A stretch of DNA of 64,000 nucleotides from JBEISR01 sp044371425 (lineage in GTDB: Bacteria; Planctomycetota; Planctomycetia; Pirellulales; Pirellulaceae): NCBI GenBank assembly GCA_044371425.1, contig JBILTR010000015.1, forward strand, positions 68,696 through 132,695, written 5' to 3'. This document shows, piece after piece, positions 18,370-27,177 of this stretch; position 1 is the stretch's first letter; every line of letters starts with the position of its first letter. Made by a program: the position numbers and the translations under genes. Under the pieces are notes generated by a model. It was not told the DNA's origin. It saw only the letters and a program-made list of their open reading frames with translations, and searched no databases.

Positions 18370-19326
18370 TCAGTCGACGCGAATGCCTTGATGCGATCCG
18401 CGACTCTGAAATTCGTCGAGCACCCGCTGCTGGAGATTCGGCTTGTCGCGACACCACGCTGGCCCGACGAGGAATCGAGAAGGTGCCTCGCCACTGATCC
18501 GTTCGATCACCACGCGCCCCGGCACCCGCTCCAAAAGATCGACCACCAACGGCACATACTCCTCCAATTCCATCAATTGCACCTCCCCGCTGCGCACTTG
18601 ATCGGCCAGACGCGTTCGCTCGACCGCATAGAGGTTGTGCAGCTTCAAAGTCTGAGCCCCCAATCGGATCGCCTCATCCAAAGACTGATGCATCATGGAG
18701 TGCGTCTCGCCTGGAAGCCCCAGGATCAAGTGAATGGCGACCTCGAATTTTCGCCCCCGGCAACGCTGCATCGCTTCTACCATGGCGTCGTGATGGTGTC
18801 CCCGATTCATCCAGTCCAGGGATGCATTGTGCATCGATTGCATCCCGAATTCGACGCAAACGTAGGTTCGTTCCGCCAGTCGGTCCAGGTAGTCCAACAC
18901 CTCATCCGGCACACAGTCGGGTCGCGTGCCGATGATGAGCCCCACCACCTCGGGGTCAGCCAAAGGGACCTCGTAAAGCGACTGCAGCCTCTCCAAAGCA
19001 GCGTAGGTATTGGTGGCAGGCTGAAAATAAGCCAGGAAGCGACACGGCCCATATCGCTCCGATACCTTCTGCTTGCCATGAGCCAACTGGTCGGCCACAC
19101 TTCGCAGCTTCAAACGCCGGCTGGGACTAAAGCTCCGATTGTCGCAAAAGGTACAGCCGCCTCTTGCCACCGTCCCATCGACATTCGGGCAGGTAAAACC
19201 ACCATCCAGGCTCACCTTCTGCACCCGTCCGCCAAAACGCTGCCGCAGAAAAACGCTTTGGCGAAAGTAGGGAAAACCATCCCGCCGCCAAAATGGGATT
19301 TCTACTGGGGATTCTGGGGGATGCAT
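18370..19326 (-). CDS. TIGR01212-type radical SAM protein (YhcC-like)
   Basis: A 318-residue radical SAM protein. The conserved opening FGGRVQKVSLDGGFTCPNVD with the following GGCTFCDN supplies the iron-sulfur cysteines in the family's CPN/CTFC arrangement. Further family segments are YFQPATNTYA, GLIIGTRPDCVPDEVL, EFGMQS and HLILGLPGE. The reaction of this family is not established. An ATG at 19326 is used; an in-frame TTG lies two codons upstream, and neither has a strong ribosome-binding site, so the exact start is uncertain. The divergent FHA gene begins 80 bases away. Confidence 0.88.
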   Translation of the reverse strand: MHPPESPVEIPFWRRDGFPYFRQSVFLRQRFGGRVQKVSLDGGFTCPNVDGTVARGGCTFCDNRSFSPSRRLKLRSVADQLAHGKQKVSERYGPCRFLAYFQPATNTYAALERLQSLYEVPLADPEVVGLIIGTRPDCVPDEVLDYLDRLAERTYVCVEFGMQSMHNASLDWMNRGHHHDAMVEAMQRCRGRKFEVAIHLILGLPGETHSMMHQSLDEAIRLGAQTLKLHNLYAVERTRLADQVRSGEVQLMELEEYVPLVVDLLERVPGRVVIERISGEAPSRFLVGPAWCRDKPNLQQRVLDEFQSRGSHQGIRVD

Positions 19327-19406
19327 CGGCAATTTGACTCACAAATGGTGACTGCGTAGATTGTAGGTGTCTCATCCAGATGAGGGACTAGTCCAGGAGA
19401 GAAGAC

Positions 19407-19853
19407 GTGGCAGAATCCCCGAAAACCGATTTGGGCGCTTTGATCCCTCAAGGTGGCGGCGACGACATTCCGCTCCGGAAAGATCGGCTGACCGTAGGCC
19501 GAAGGGAAGGTTGCGACATCGTCCTCGGTTTCCCGAACGTCTCCAGCCAACATTGCCGGCTGACTCTCGAGCAAGGATATTGGTTTGTCAAGGATTTGAA
19601 CAGCCGCAACGGGACAAAGGTCAACGGAGCGAGGATCACGCGAAAGAGATTGGACCCGGGATCGACGCTGGCCATCGCCAAACACCTCTACACGATTGAA
19701 TACGATCCCGAATCGCTGGGCGCATTGGGGCCGCCTCCTGCCGACGACGACCACATCGAAACCATGCTGCGAACTTCGCTGTTGGAACGATCCGGATTGC
19801 AGCGGAGAAGCGAAGACGATCGCGGGAAAAACCGAGATCCACTCGACGATTGA
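19407..19853 (+). CDS. FHA domain protein
   Basis: A 148-residue soluble protein made almost wholly of one forkhead-associated domain (about 10-95), which binds phosphothreonine peptides. Conserved residues are visible: LTVGRREGCDIVL, SSQHC and the LNSRNGTKVNG loop. The C-terminal 50 residues are charged and probably disordered. The start is a GTG preceded by AGGAGA with 6 bases of spacing. Planctomycetes use many Ser/Thr kinases, so a kinase partner is likely, but none is encoded nearby. Confidence 0.9.
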   Translation: MAESPKTDLGALIPQGGGDDIPLRKDRLTVGRREGCDIVLGFPNVSSQHCRLTLEQGYWFVKDLNSRNGTKVNGARITRKRLDPGSTLAIAKHLYTIEYDPESLGALGPPPADDDHIETMLRTSLLERSGLQRRSEDDRGKNRDPLDD

Positions 19854-20311
19854 CCCCTCGCGATCCGGCCCTAGCCATTGCGAAGGATCCCAAAACAATC
19901 TTCGAAGAATGCAGCAAGGAAGCCGAAAGCCGCTGGACTATCGGTTCGTAGCAGCTGCAGACGATGTTGGCTCCCCGGGCCAAAAGTGCGAAGGTTCGGC
20001 AGTCGTTCAACGAAGCCCCCTTCTAGGGTGCCTCGGTGCCGTCTTCCCTCGCCCCAATAACATTCTGCATTGTCGCCTTTGCGCCCAGGCGCTTTCGGTT
20101 GCATTTGAGGCCAACCACGACCCTAGCAAGCGCCCGCGGATGCCCCAGTTTCTGTTAAAATCCTGTTGGGCGAACCACGACAGGAAAAGGAATGATTGGC
20201 AGACGCGCCCAAGTCGAGCCATGGATGCCAGAGGTTGGCGTGCCGCAAAGACGACCGCTCTCTGGATGATCGAATTCGATGGATACTGAACAGGTAGGAA
20301 AAGGGGAACTC
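19854..20311. other. Intergenic region upstream of frr, no gene seen
   Basis: About 460 bases. pyrH and tsf, which often precede frr, are not here. Open frames in this stretch lack ribosome-binding sites and look antisense to real genes. No repeat was recognised. Confidence 0.45.
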
Positions 20312-20872
20312 ATGAGCGTCGACGAAATTGTGATGGATGCCGAAGAACGCATGGAAAAGGCAATCGGCGTTCTGAAGAACAATCTCGCTGGGATCCGCAC
20401 CGGTCGTGCGACTCCAGGCTTGGTGGACTCCGTGAAAGTCTCGGTGTACGGATCGCTGAGCCCCCTCAAGCAACTGGCATCTGTGGGCGCACCGGAGCCA
20501 CAGCAATTGGTGATTCGCCCCTTTGATCCCAGCACGATCAAGGAGATCGAAAAGGCGATCGTCGCTAGCGATCTGGGACTGGCGCCTCAAAATGACGGTC
20601 GCATCATCCGGCTGAACATTCCCCCGTTGAGCACCGATGTTCGAAAGAAATTGGTTACTCGCATCAAGGAATTGACCGAAGAATCCAAGGTCGCCATCCG
20701 CAGCATCCGGCGCGATGCCAACAAGGCGATTGAAACGGCCGAGAAGGACAAAGTGGTGGGAGAAGATGCAGCCAACAAGGCGAAAGACGAAGTCCAGGAA
20801 CTGACCAAGAAGTTCGAAGCTTCCGCGTCCGATCTGGCCAAAGGAAAAGAAGCCGAGGTGATGGAGGCTTGA
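20312..20872 (+). CDS. frr: Ribosome recycling factor
   Basis: A 186-residue cytoplasmic factor that, with EF-G, splits the post-termination ribosome. Typical sequence is seen throughout: ERMEKAIGVLKNNLAGIRTG, RATPGLVDSVKVSVYG, the central APEPQQLVIRPFDPSTIKEI and the C-terminal helix. Length matches the family. The ATG at 20312 has AAGGGGA just upstream; an in-frame ATG at 20279 is not needed. It is followed after 7 bases by a gene for a membrane protein, and the two may share a transcript. Confidence 0.96.
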   Translation: MSVDEIVMDAEERMEKAIGVLKNNLAGIRTGRATPGLVDSVKVSVYGSLSPLKQLASVGAPEPQQLVIRPFDPSTIKEIEKAIVASDLGLAPQNDGRIIRLNIPPLSTDVRKKLVTRIKELTEESKVAIRSIRRDANKAIETAEKDKVVGEDAANKAKDEVQELTKKFEASASDLAKGKEAEVMEA

Positions 20873-20879
20873 TCGATCG

Positions 20880-21476
20880 ATGCGTTCCTGGAGATTCAAG
20901 ATCGAGGCGGCAATTTGCTTGCTAGCCGCCTCGATCGGACTTTGGAAGATCGGAGAACTACGGCCAAGGTGGATGCAGCTGCATTCGGCTCACCAAAAAC
21001 TGCTGGAACAGGTCCAGCCACTGAAAGTCATCGATCCCGACCGACCGCAAGTGCGGCTCCGTAGCCGCGAGGGCTTCGATTTTCTTTTCGACTGCTACCT
21101 TCCTGTCGGCAACGGATCGGTGGTTTTGAGAACCTCCCAGATGGAGCAGCGGCAATCGTTGCTGGGAAACAAACCGCAATGGGCCATGTTCCGCATCCGA
21201 TTGGAACCAGGCGATCCGCAGTCCTTTCTCTTCTACGCGGGACCTCAGGGCTTTTCGAGAACCACTCTGGCGCTCGGTAGTCATGCCCTCTTGCTGATGG
21301 AGAACCCGGAGACGGTGCAGGTAGAGCTGCCGGGCTATGGCCAAGACGTCGTCTTGGATGATCCCGAGAAGCCCCTGCCATTGCTGAGCCTTTCCATCGA
21401 TCCAGTATCGGACGACCGCAGTAACACGACCGCGAAACGAACCGCCATCTTCCAAGCGGAGCTGCAATGGGAGTGA
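20880..21476 (+). CDS. Hypothetical single-pass membrane protein
   Basis: A 198-residue protein not recognised. One hydrophobic helix at about 8-22 (AAICLLAASIGLWKI) is followed by a coil and then a beta-rich region of about 145 residues, probably outside the cytoplasm. It begins 7 bases after frr, with GGAGG inside the frr end as a possible ribosome-binding site. Its stop overlaps the next gene by 10 bases. The next protein has the same plan and length class (one helix, a HQKLLEQ / QIQQLEK coil, then beta sheet), so the two could be distant paralogues forming a pair. No catalytic motif is visible. Confidence 0.75.
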   Translation: MRSWRFKIEAAICLLAASIGLWKIGELRPRWMQLHSAHQKLLEQVQPLKVIDPDRPQVRLRSREGFDFLFDCYLPVGNGSVVLRTSQMEQRQSLLGNKPQWAMFRIRLEPGDPQSFLFYAGPQGFSRTTLALGSHALLLMENPETVQVELPGYGQDVVLDDPEKPLPLLSLSIDPVSDDRSNTTAKRTAIFQAELQWE

Positions 21477-22153
21477 ATGCAGAAGAGTCTGGCGAAGAGG
21501 AAATCGCCGCGAAACCAGGGCGACGCCGTTGGCTCCAACTTCAACTGACCAGCCTACTGATGCTGCTGGCAGTTGTTGCCATTTGGGTCCAGTGGTTTTC
21601 TATGCACCGACAGATCCAACAGCTCGAAAAAGAGGTCCCGCAGCTCCAGCAACTTTGCGAATCCTTGGTGCCGGTCGATTCCAGCCAATGCTACCTCTTC
21701 AAGCCCCCCAGTAGCTTCGAAGAGGATATCCGCTGGCAAATCCATATCCCGCAAGGACAGAAACGAAGGCTGACTTTGGGAGGCCAGTGGAAATTTCTCG
21801 ATCGCTTCCCGAAAGATAGCAGCGATGCCAAGACGGTGATGCTTGGCGAGGGAATGCATCGCCTCCACTTGAGCAGAAAGACGTCGCAATCCGATCTGAC
21901 ATGGGTTGTCCAGCTCGACGGCAACGTTGTTTTCGAGAAAAAGATCGAGATGAAAAACGGTGAGCCCGGTTGGGTCGGATACGAACCGGACTTGAGCGTA
22001 CCGCTCACTTTGGGTGAACGTGTCGCGAAGCGATTCTTTCATCGCGAAACGAAAGACCCAAATCCGACCATCACCACCGTACCATCGCAAATTGCTACCG
22101 ACGACTCAGCCGACGCCCAAGGAATCATCCTGCTTCTCTCCGAAGCCCAATAG
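21467..22153 (+). CDS. Hypothetical single-pass membrane protein, paired with its upstream neighbour
   Basis: A 228-residue protein with a short acidic N-terminus, one membrane helix at about 27-44 (LTSLLMLLAVVAIWVQWF), a coiled-coil stretch (about 46-65, HRQIQQLEKEVPQLQQL) and a beta-rich C-terminal domain. The gene overlaps the previous one by 10 bases, so translation is probably coupled. The same topology as the upstream protein suggests they work together, but the function is unknown. It ends 43 bases before the convergent sigma-factor gene. Confidence 0.75.
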   Translation: MGVNAEESGEEEIAAKPGRRRWLQLQLTSLLMLLAVVAIWVQWFSMHRQIQQLEKEVPQLQQLCESLVPVDSSQCYLFKPPSSFEEDIRWQIHIPQGQKRRLTLGGQWKFLDRFPKDSSDAKTVMLGEGMHRLHLSRKTSQSDLTWVVQLDGNVVFEKKIEMKNGEPGWVGYEPDLSVPLTLGERVAKRFFHRETKDPNPTITTVPSQIATDDSADAQGIILLLSEAQ

Positions 22154-22179
22154 CTCAGGCCTCGAATGGCTCTGAGCTA
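22151..22179. terminator. Hairpin between convergent genes, possible bidirectional terminator
   Basis: The arms TAGCTCAG and CTGAGCTA are perfectly complementary, and an inner GCC/GGC extends the stem with one bulged base. The hairpin overlaps the stop codon of the plus-strand gene and precedes the end of the minus-strand sigma gene. There is no U tract on either strand, so termination is uncertain. Confidence 0.35.
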
Positions 22180-22195
22180 GGAATCGGCGCGAGCA

Positions 22196-23233
22196 TCAAG
22201 AGGCTTCCGCGAGAGCGAAGTCGTCTACCGGTAGCGGCAGGTCTTCACTGGATCCCGCCAAATCACGAAGCTTATCGAGTGCGCGTTTTTCCAGTTGGCG
22301 GACTCGTTCCTTCGAAACACCAAGAATGTCGGCCAGACGCTGCAGCGTTTGCACCTTGCGGTGCCCGCCCAACGAAAACCGCGCCCGAATGATCAGTTGC
22401 TCCCGGCGATCCAGAAGACTAAGCAAATTCGAAAGGCGACTGCGAAGCTGCTCCCAGCGAACGTCATCGATCGAAGAGGAGCGATCAGGCGATTCGACAT
22501 CCAACCCCGTCTCTTCCAAACTAGCTGCTTGCTTCTGCCGTTCCTTCTGCTTGGTCATCACCATGCGATAGGAGTTGCGGCGCACCACTTGAGTTGCGTA
22601 AGTGCTGAAACGGAAACCGCGGTCATAATCGAACTTATCGATCGCACGAAGAAGTGCCATCGCGCCATCGCTTAGCAGATCGTCGAACGAATTGAACGAG
22701 TTGACAAATTTCTTGACGATCGAAATCACCAGCCGCATGTTTGCTTTCAGCAACGCATCTCGATGCCAATCTGCAGCCTTCAGCAAACCTTCGATCCGCA
22801 TCAGATCGTACTGACTCGACTTCTCCGGATGCAGACGGCTCTGGTACTGCTGAGCCCGAAACCGAAGGTAATTCATTCGCTGGAAATGTGCCTTCTCCTC
22901 AGCAGGGCTCAGCAAACGCGTCTCGCACAGGCGAGCCAAGTGCGGGGGAAGATTGGCGACGCGGACCGGCTTGCCGACGGCTGGTGGGCACCCCGTACCC
23001 AAAAGGATGTCACCCAGAAATTTCGCCTCAGCCCCTGGCTGAGAGAACTCTTCATTCCCGATGAAGTCAATTTCCTGCTGGAGTCGCCGGCGAATCTGGT
23101 CCGCCAGTGCTCCTTCCTCCTGCTGGACCGCCTGAGATGTCTGGCAGAAGGAGACAAACGACTGCTCCAACGCCTTTTTGCGAAAGGTCATGGTCGGACT
23201 CTTGCGACTGGCTACCGTCCCTGCTCGGCTCAT
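22196..23233 (-). CDS. RNA polymerase sigma-70 family factor
   Basis: A 345-residue sigma factor. Region 2 is clear: RLVISIVKKFVNSFNSFDDL, LLRAIDKFDYDRGFRFSTYA, then TQVVRRNSYR in place of the WWIR core of primary sigma factors. Region 4 at about 260-330 has a helix-turn-helix (LQRLADILGVSKERVRQLEK). A region 1.2-like stretch lies near residues 95-130, while region 3 is replaced by a short charged linker. It is therefore an alternative sigma factor and not the housekeeping one. The ATG at 23233 has a GAGGTG site about 6 bases upstream. It is transcribed away from a CarH-like regulator, which suggests joint regulation. Confidence 0.88.
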   Translation of the reverse strand: MSRAGTVASRKSPTMTFRKKALEQSFVSFCQTSQAVQQEEGALADQIRRRLQQEIDFIGNEEFSQPGAEAKFLGDILLGTGCPPAVGKPVRVANLPPHLARLCETRLLSPAEEKAHFQRMNYLRFRAQQYQSRLHPEKSSQYDLMRIEGLLKAADWHRDALLKANMRLVISIVKKFVNSFNSFDDLLSDGAMALLRAIDKFDYDRGFRFSTYATQVVRRNSYRMVMTKQKERQKQAASLEETGLDVESPDRSSSIDDVRWEQLRSRLSNLLSLLDRREQLIIRARFSLGGHRKVQTLQRLADILGVSKERVRQLEKRALDKLRDLAGSSEDLPLPVDDFALAEAS

Positions 23234-23355
23234 CAATTCACCTCGCTATTCAACGATGCTCAAAACGACCACATCGACCGAAACGTTCAAATCGTCCACG
23301 CCAGCAATATATCGGACTTTCCGCTCGCGAACAACAGATTCTCCAGGTTTTACCA

Positions 23356-23379
23356 AAAAATCGAAAATATTTGATTTTT
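23356..23379. promoter_or_regulatory. AT-rich inverted repeat in the sigma/CarH-like divergent promoter region
   Basis: AAAAATC and GATTTTT form perfect 7-base arms around a 10-base A/T-rich spacer, in the 227-base gap between two divergent genes. MerR-type regulators bind AT-rich palindromes, so this may be the operator of the adjacent regulator. That is inference only. Confidence 0.4.
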
Positions 23380-23460
23380 CACACCAACTACTTGCTTTGG
23401 ACTGGACGATTTTCATAGAGTGCTACGAGCGGATGTTTAGGTCGGTTTGCACGTTTTACG

Positions 23461-24414
23461 GTGAATGCCTTGGACGAACAGCTAACTACCAAACAGGTCG
23501 CAGACGTTCTTCGGGTCAGCGAGTCATCGGTGAAGCGATGGTGCGACTCGGGGGTGATCCCTACCGTGCGGACGGTGGGTGGCCACCGTCGGATCGCTCG
23601 CAGTGCGTTGATCCAGTTCCTGAAGAGCGCTGCTGGACGGGATGATCGAGGGCTGATCAGCGGCGACCAGCTGGCAAGGATGGGAGTCGAACTGGAGTCG
23701 CTTCAAGAGGAAAAAGACTCTGCACCTCCTCCCAGACCCACAGGTAGCCTCGACCAGCAGCGTCTGAGGGAAGCCTTCGAGGAAGCGCTTTTGCGCGGGG
23801 ATGAAGCCGGTAGTCGGCGGGCTCTAACGCAGTGGTATCAGGCCGAACGAGCTTTTGCACCGCTGGCAGACGAGCTGATCGCCAAGACGTTCCATCGCTT
23901 GGGTGATCTTTGGGAGTGCAACCAGATCGAGATCTACCAGGAGAGGCGGAGCGCAGAACTCTGCGTTCGTTTGGTGCACGAATTGCGTCGCATGGTGGTC
24001 GATCCACCGCCGGAGGCACCTTTGGCGATGGGCGCAACGCCTGAGTTTGACCCCTATTCGCTACCCAATCAACTCATCGAACTGGTGCTGCGAGAAAGTG
24101 GTTGGAGGACTCATGCATTGGGGAGCAACCTTCCCTTTGAGACGCTTGCCTCCGCTGTTGCGACCCACCGCCCCCGCTTGTTTTGGCTGAGCGTCTCACA
24201 CATCGAGAACATCCCAACCTTTCTTAGGCGGTATCAGGACTTTGCGGAGTCTCTGCCCAAGGAAGTGACCATGGTGGTGGGTGGACGAGCCTTGACGGAC
24301 GAGGTGCGTCCGAAAATGAAATACGCGGCTCACTGCGACAACCTCAGGCAATTAGCCGACTTCGCCGCTGCCCTGCGCGGTCAACGGCAAACCTGGGGCG
24401 ACCGAGACAATTAG
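23461..24414 (+). CDS. MerR-like HTH regulator with CarH/LitR-like cobalamin-domain fold lacking the B12 histidine
   Basis: A 317-residue protein. Residues 8-55 form an excisionase/MerR-type winged helix (TTKQVADVLRVSESSVKRWC, then VGGHRRIARSAL). A helical domain (about 97-180) and a Rossmann-like domain (about 185-305) follow, as in the B12 photoreceptor CarH. The helical domain keeps Trp151, but the EH pair expected about 10 residues later reads ER (161-162). The B12-binding motif position reads FDPYSLP (196-202) without the ligand His. It may thus bind no cobalamin, or bind a different ligand. The GTG start has no clear ribosome-binding site. It is divergent from the sigma-factor gene. Confidence 0.8.
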   Translation: MNALDEQLTTKQVADVLRVSESSVKRWCDSGVIPTVRTVGGHRRIARSALIQFLKSAAGRDDRGLISGDQLARMGVELESLQEEKDSAPPPRPTGSLDQQRLREAFEEALLRGDEAGSRRALTQWYQAERAFAPLADELIAKTFHRLGDLWECNQIEIYQERRSAELCVRLVHELRRMVVDPPPEAPLAMGATPEFDPYSLPNQLIELVLRESGWRTHALGSNLPFETLASAVATHRPRLFWLSVSHIENIPTFLRRYQDFAESLPKEVTMVVGGRALTDEVRPKMKYAAHCDNLRQLADFAAALRGQRQTWGDRDN

Positions 24415-24526
24415 AAGCTTCCTTCGGGCAACGATCACCCCGAAGAGAACTGCTGGTCCGAATGATCGGTGGATGACCAAGCGATACGACGACTTCTCTT
24501 TTTATTCCTCATGAGGGCTGGCAAGC

Positions 24527-25783
24527 ATGCAACGACGGCAATTCGCTCAAGGTGTTTTGGGTAGCTTCCTGGTCAGCCAACTGGTCGATCGCTCGCAGGC
24601 TGCAGACCGCTTCCAGGAGAAATGGCCTGGTTGGCGGGGTGTGCATCGCGACGGCAAATCGACGGCTCGCCAATGGCCCCAGTCGCTTGATGAAGACCAC
24701 CTGAAGCTCTCTTGGGAAATCCCATTGGATCTTGGATATTCGGGCCCCATCGTCGACGGCCAAAATGTCTATGTCACTGAAACGGTAGGGAAGAAGTCGG
24801 AGTCGGTACGGGCTCTGGATCGTGCTTCGGGCGAGCAGAAGTGGACGACTTCCTGGGAGGGCGCGATGTCGGTGCCCTTCTTCGCGAAGTCCAATGGCGA
24901 CTGGATTCGTTCCACTCCTGCCTGCGACGGCCAGCGACTTTATGTTGCAGGGATGCGGGACGTTCTGGTCGCGCTGAATATCGCCGACGGTAGCGAGGCA
25001 TGGAAAGTTGACTTTCCGAAGCAGTTTGGAAGTGAACTTCCGTCCTTCGGCTTTGTCTGCTCACCTCTGGTCGACGGGGATTGGCTGTACGTTCAGGCGG
25101 GCGGCGGTGTCTGCAAGCTGAAAGCAGCGACCGGAGAACTGGTCTGGAAGAAGCTGGATGATGGCGGAGGCATGAACGGCAGCGCCTTCAGTTCTCCAAT
25201 TCTTGCCACGCTGCACGACCGACTTCAATTGCTGGTGCAGACACGGACCACGTTGGTAGGCCTAGACCCTGAATCGGGCGAGACGCTTTGGAGCAAACCG
25301 ATTGAAGCGTTCCGAGGGATGAATATTCTGACCCCAACCGTCTATCAAAACTCAATTTTCACCAGCAGCTACGGAGGCAAAAGCTGGCGATATGACGTCG
25401 GGCCGAAGGAAGGCCCCTGGGATGTCGCGACGGCCTGGGAGAACAAGGTCCAAGGCTACATGTCCAGCCCCATCCTGATCGGGTCCCACCTCTTCCTGCA
25501 CTTGCGAAACCAGCGATTCGTCTGCATCGACATGGAGAGCGGGAAGGAACTCTGGACCACCCGCCCGTTCGGGAAGTACTGGAGCATGGTCTCCAACGGG
25601 GAGCAAATTCTGGCGCTCGACGAACAAGGGAAACTGTTCCTCATCGATGCCGATCCGACAGAGTTTCGGATGGTATCGGAGCGAAAGGTTTCCGAGGAAG
25701 AGAGCTGGGCGCATTTGGCCGTCGTCGACGACCAAGTCTTCGTGCGTCACCTGAAGGGCCTATCGGTCTATCAGTGGACTTGA
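24527..25783 (+). CDS. Exported PQQ-like beta-propeller repeat protein
   Basis: A 418-residue protein starting MQRRQFAQGVLGSFLV, a twin-arginine-like signal. The rest is made of repeated blades such as VRALDRASGEQKWT, VALNIADGSEAWKVDF, CKLKAATGELVWKK, VGLDPESGETLWSK and VCIDMESGKELWTT, the PQQ_2/quinoprotein pattern. Most planctomycete proteins of this type do not bind PQQ, and no dehydrogenase active-site motif is visible, so a binding or scaffold role is as likely as an enzyme. It stands alone on the plus strand and is followed by a strong hairpin. Confidence 0.88.
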   Translation: MQRRQFAQGVLGSFLVSQLVDRSQAADRFQEKWPGWRGVHRDGKSTARQWPQSLDEDHLKLSWEIPLDLGYSGPIVDGQNVYVTETVGKKSESVRALDRASGEQKWTTSWEGAMSVPFFAKSNGDWIRSTPACDGQRLYVAGMRDVLVALNIADGSEAWKVDFPKQFGSELPSFGFVCSPLVDGDWLYVQAGGGVCKLKAATGELVWKKLDDGGGMNGSAFSSPILATLHDRLQLLVQTRTTLVGLDPESGETLWSKPIEAFRGMNILTPTVYQNSIFTSSYGGKSWRYDVGPKEGPWDVATAWENKVQGYMSSPILIGSHLFLHLRNQRFVCIDMESGKELWTTRPFGKYWSMVSNGEQILALDEQGKLFLIDADPTEFRMVSERKVSEEESWAHLAVVDDQVFVRHLKGLSVYQWT

Positions 25784-25817
25784 TTCTCACGAGGGCACGG
25801 ACATCTGGCCAAAATCA

Positions 25818-25852
25818 GGCCGCTAAAGACCAAGCCATTGGTCTTAGCGGCC
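25818..25852 (+). terminator. Strong hairpin downstream of the beta-propeller gene
   Basis: GGCCGCTAA and TTAGCGGCC plus inner GACCAA/TTGGTC form a stem of about 15 pairs with one bulged A and a 4-base loop, 35 bases after the stop codon. No U tract follows, so it may terminate poorly or act as an mRNA 3' end stabiliser. Confidence 0.45.
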
Positions 25853-26231
25853 AACTGAATCTGTCGGGCCCCATGACTTCTTGCGATCTCATGCAGTTCT
25901 AACCACTGGGTTGGCGCGAAATCGCGATGGCACGAAGCCATAGGGGCCAGGACGCAATTGCGATGATTGCTTGGCCATCCTGTCGACCTTTTCTGTGGGC
26001 TGCGACCTTTGGGGTTGCCAATCGAATTGGCGTGGCAAATCGAGCGGCGATAGGTGTGACGCTCTCGACGATAGACCATCGTCTCGTTCTTCCTCGCGGA
26101 AGACCAACCAGCCCCCACCCCCGATCGAAAGGGCTATCGCAAGACATAGACCTCTCTGCCCTGTCGTCGACGGACAGTTTTTCCCTCGGCGGCAGTAGAT
26201 CGCCGACCGCAGCAATCCCAGATGGACATCT
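25853..26231. other. Intergenic region, no gene seen
   Basis: About 380 bases between two convergent genes. It has short open frames on both strands with no ribosome-binding sites or motifs. Nothing else was recognised. Confidence 0.45.
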
Positions 26232-27107
26232 TTAGGATGCTTGACGGCCGGTTCGGATCTGGTTGCTGGCCGCCAGGGTGGGGAACCGAATCGAGATGCT
26301 GGTTCCTTTTCCCAGCGCACTCTCGACTCGGATCTTCGCCTGATGTTTTTCGAGGATCTTTTTGCACTCGGCCAGCCCCAGACCAACACCACCCTTGCCG
26401 GTGCTGTCGGGTCCCTTTTTGGTCGTGAAATAGGGATCGAACATCTTCCGCATTTGGGCCGGCGTCATTCCACAGCCGCTGTCGCGGACGGTGCATTGGA
26501 CCGAGTTGGTGGCAGGATCGGCCTGGAGTGAAACCTGAACTTCCCCCCCATCGGTGATCGCCTGCCTGGCATTGGTCAGCAGATTGATCAGGACGCGCTG
26601 AAGTTGCGATGCATCCCCCAGAATTTCCGGCACGGCTTCGATCTGCCTTTCCAAAGCGATGCGGAACTTCTGGAATTCCCTTTCCATCAGCAGCAGCGAA
26701 TCCTCCAGGAGCGGTTGCAGCTTTAGCGGCTCCATCTCCCCGCTACCAGGGCGCGCCAGCCCCAGGACGACGGTGGTCAGACGAGCGGCTTTTTCCGAAG
26801 CTGCTACGATCTTTTGAAACGCCTGGTCGCGGGTCGCGGCGTCAGGGTAACGCATACCCATCCGGGCGTAGTTCAGAATCGTCATCAGCAGATTGTTGAA
26901 TTCGTGAGTGACGGTCCCTGTCAGCTCACCAACGCTGGCCAATCGCTCCAACTCCCTAACCCTCTGCTGCAGCCCATGCAGCTCCGCCTCCAACGATTCC
27001 CGCTCCTGGATTTCCATCCAATGCACCCTGCTAGCATTTCCAGCCTGCTTGATGGGTCGTATCGACCCCGCCCCGGTTTCTCCATCGACGCACCAAAGAC
27101 GGATCAT
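26232..27107 (-). CDS. Orphan sensor histidine kinase (soluble)
   Basis: A protein of about 291 residues with no membrane helix. A short coiled coil (MEIQERESLEAELHGLQQRV) leads to the phospho-acceptor box VGELTGTVTHEFNNLL and an ATPase domain with NLLTNARQAI, DSGCGM, a KGGVGLGLAEC G2 box and GKGTSISI. This is the NtrB/FixL-like class. The start is uncertain: the frame stays open to 27197, but that would overlap the divergent small gene at 27178. The ATG at 27107 is used here, and one at 27017 is also possible. No response regulator is adjacent. Confidence 0.85.
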   Translation of the reverse strand: MIRLWCVDGETGAGSIRPIKQAGNASRVHWMEIQERESLEAELHGLQQRVRELERLASVGELTGTVTHEFNNLLMTILNYARMGMRYPDAATRDQAFQKIVAASEKAARLTTVVLGLARPGSGEMEPLKLQPLLEDSLLLMEREFQKFRIALERQIEAVPEILGDASQLQRVLINLLTNARQAITDGGEVQVSLQADPATNSVQCTVRDSGCGMTPAQMRKMFDPYFTTKKGPDSTGKGGVGLGLAECKKILEKHQAKIRVESALGKGTSISIRFPTLAASNQIRTGRQAS

Positions 27108-27177
27108 TAGGATTTCGTCGCGGACAAGGCAGCGGAGGCGAGGGATACGTTCGAATTGGGGACGATGGAGATTCTGC

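Noticed and set aside
18244..19359. Plus-strand frame of 371 codons
   Set aside because: It is antisense to the TIGR01212-type radical SAM gene.
20123..20899. Long minus-strand frame opposite frr
   Set aside because: It is the antisense shadow of frr, which has full family similarity and a ribosome-binding site on the plus strand.
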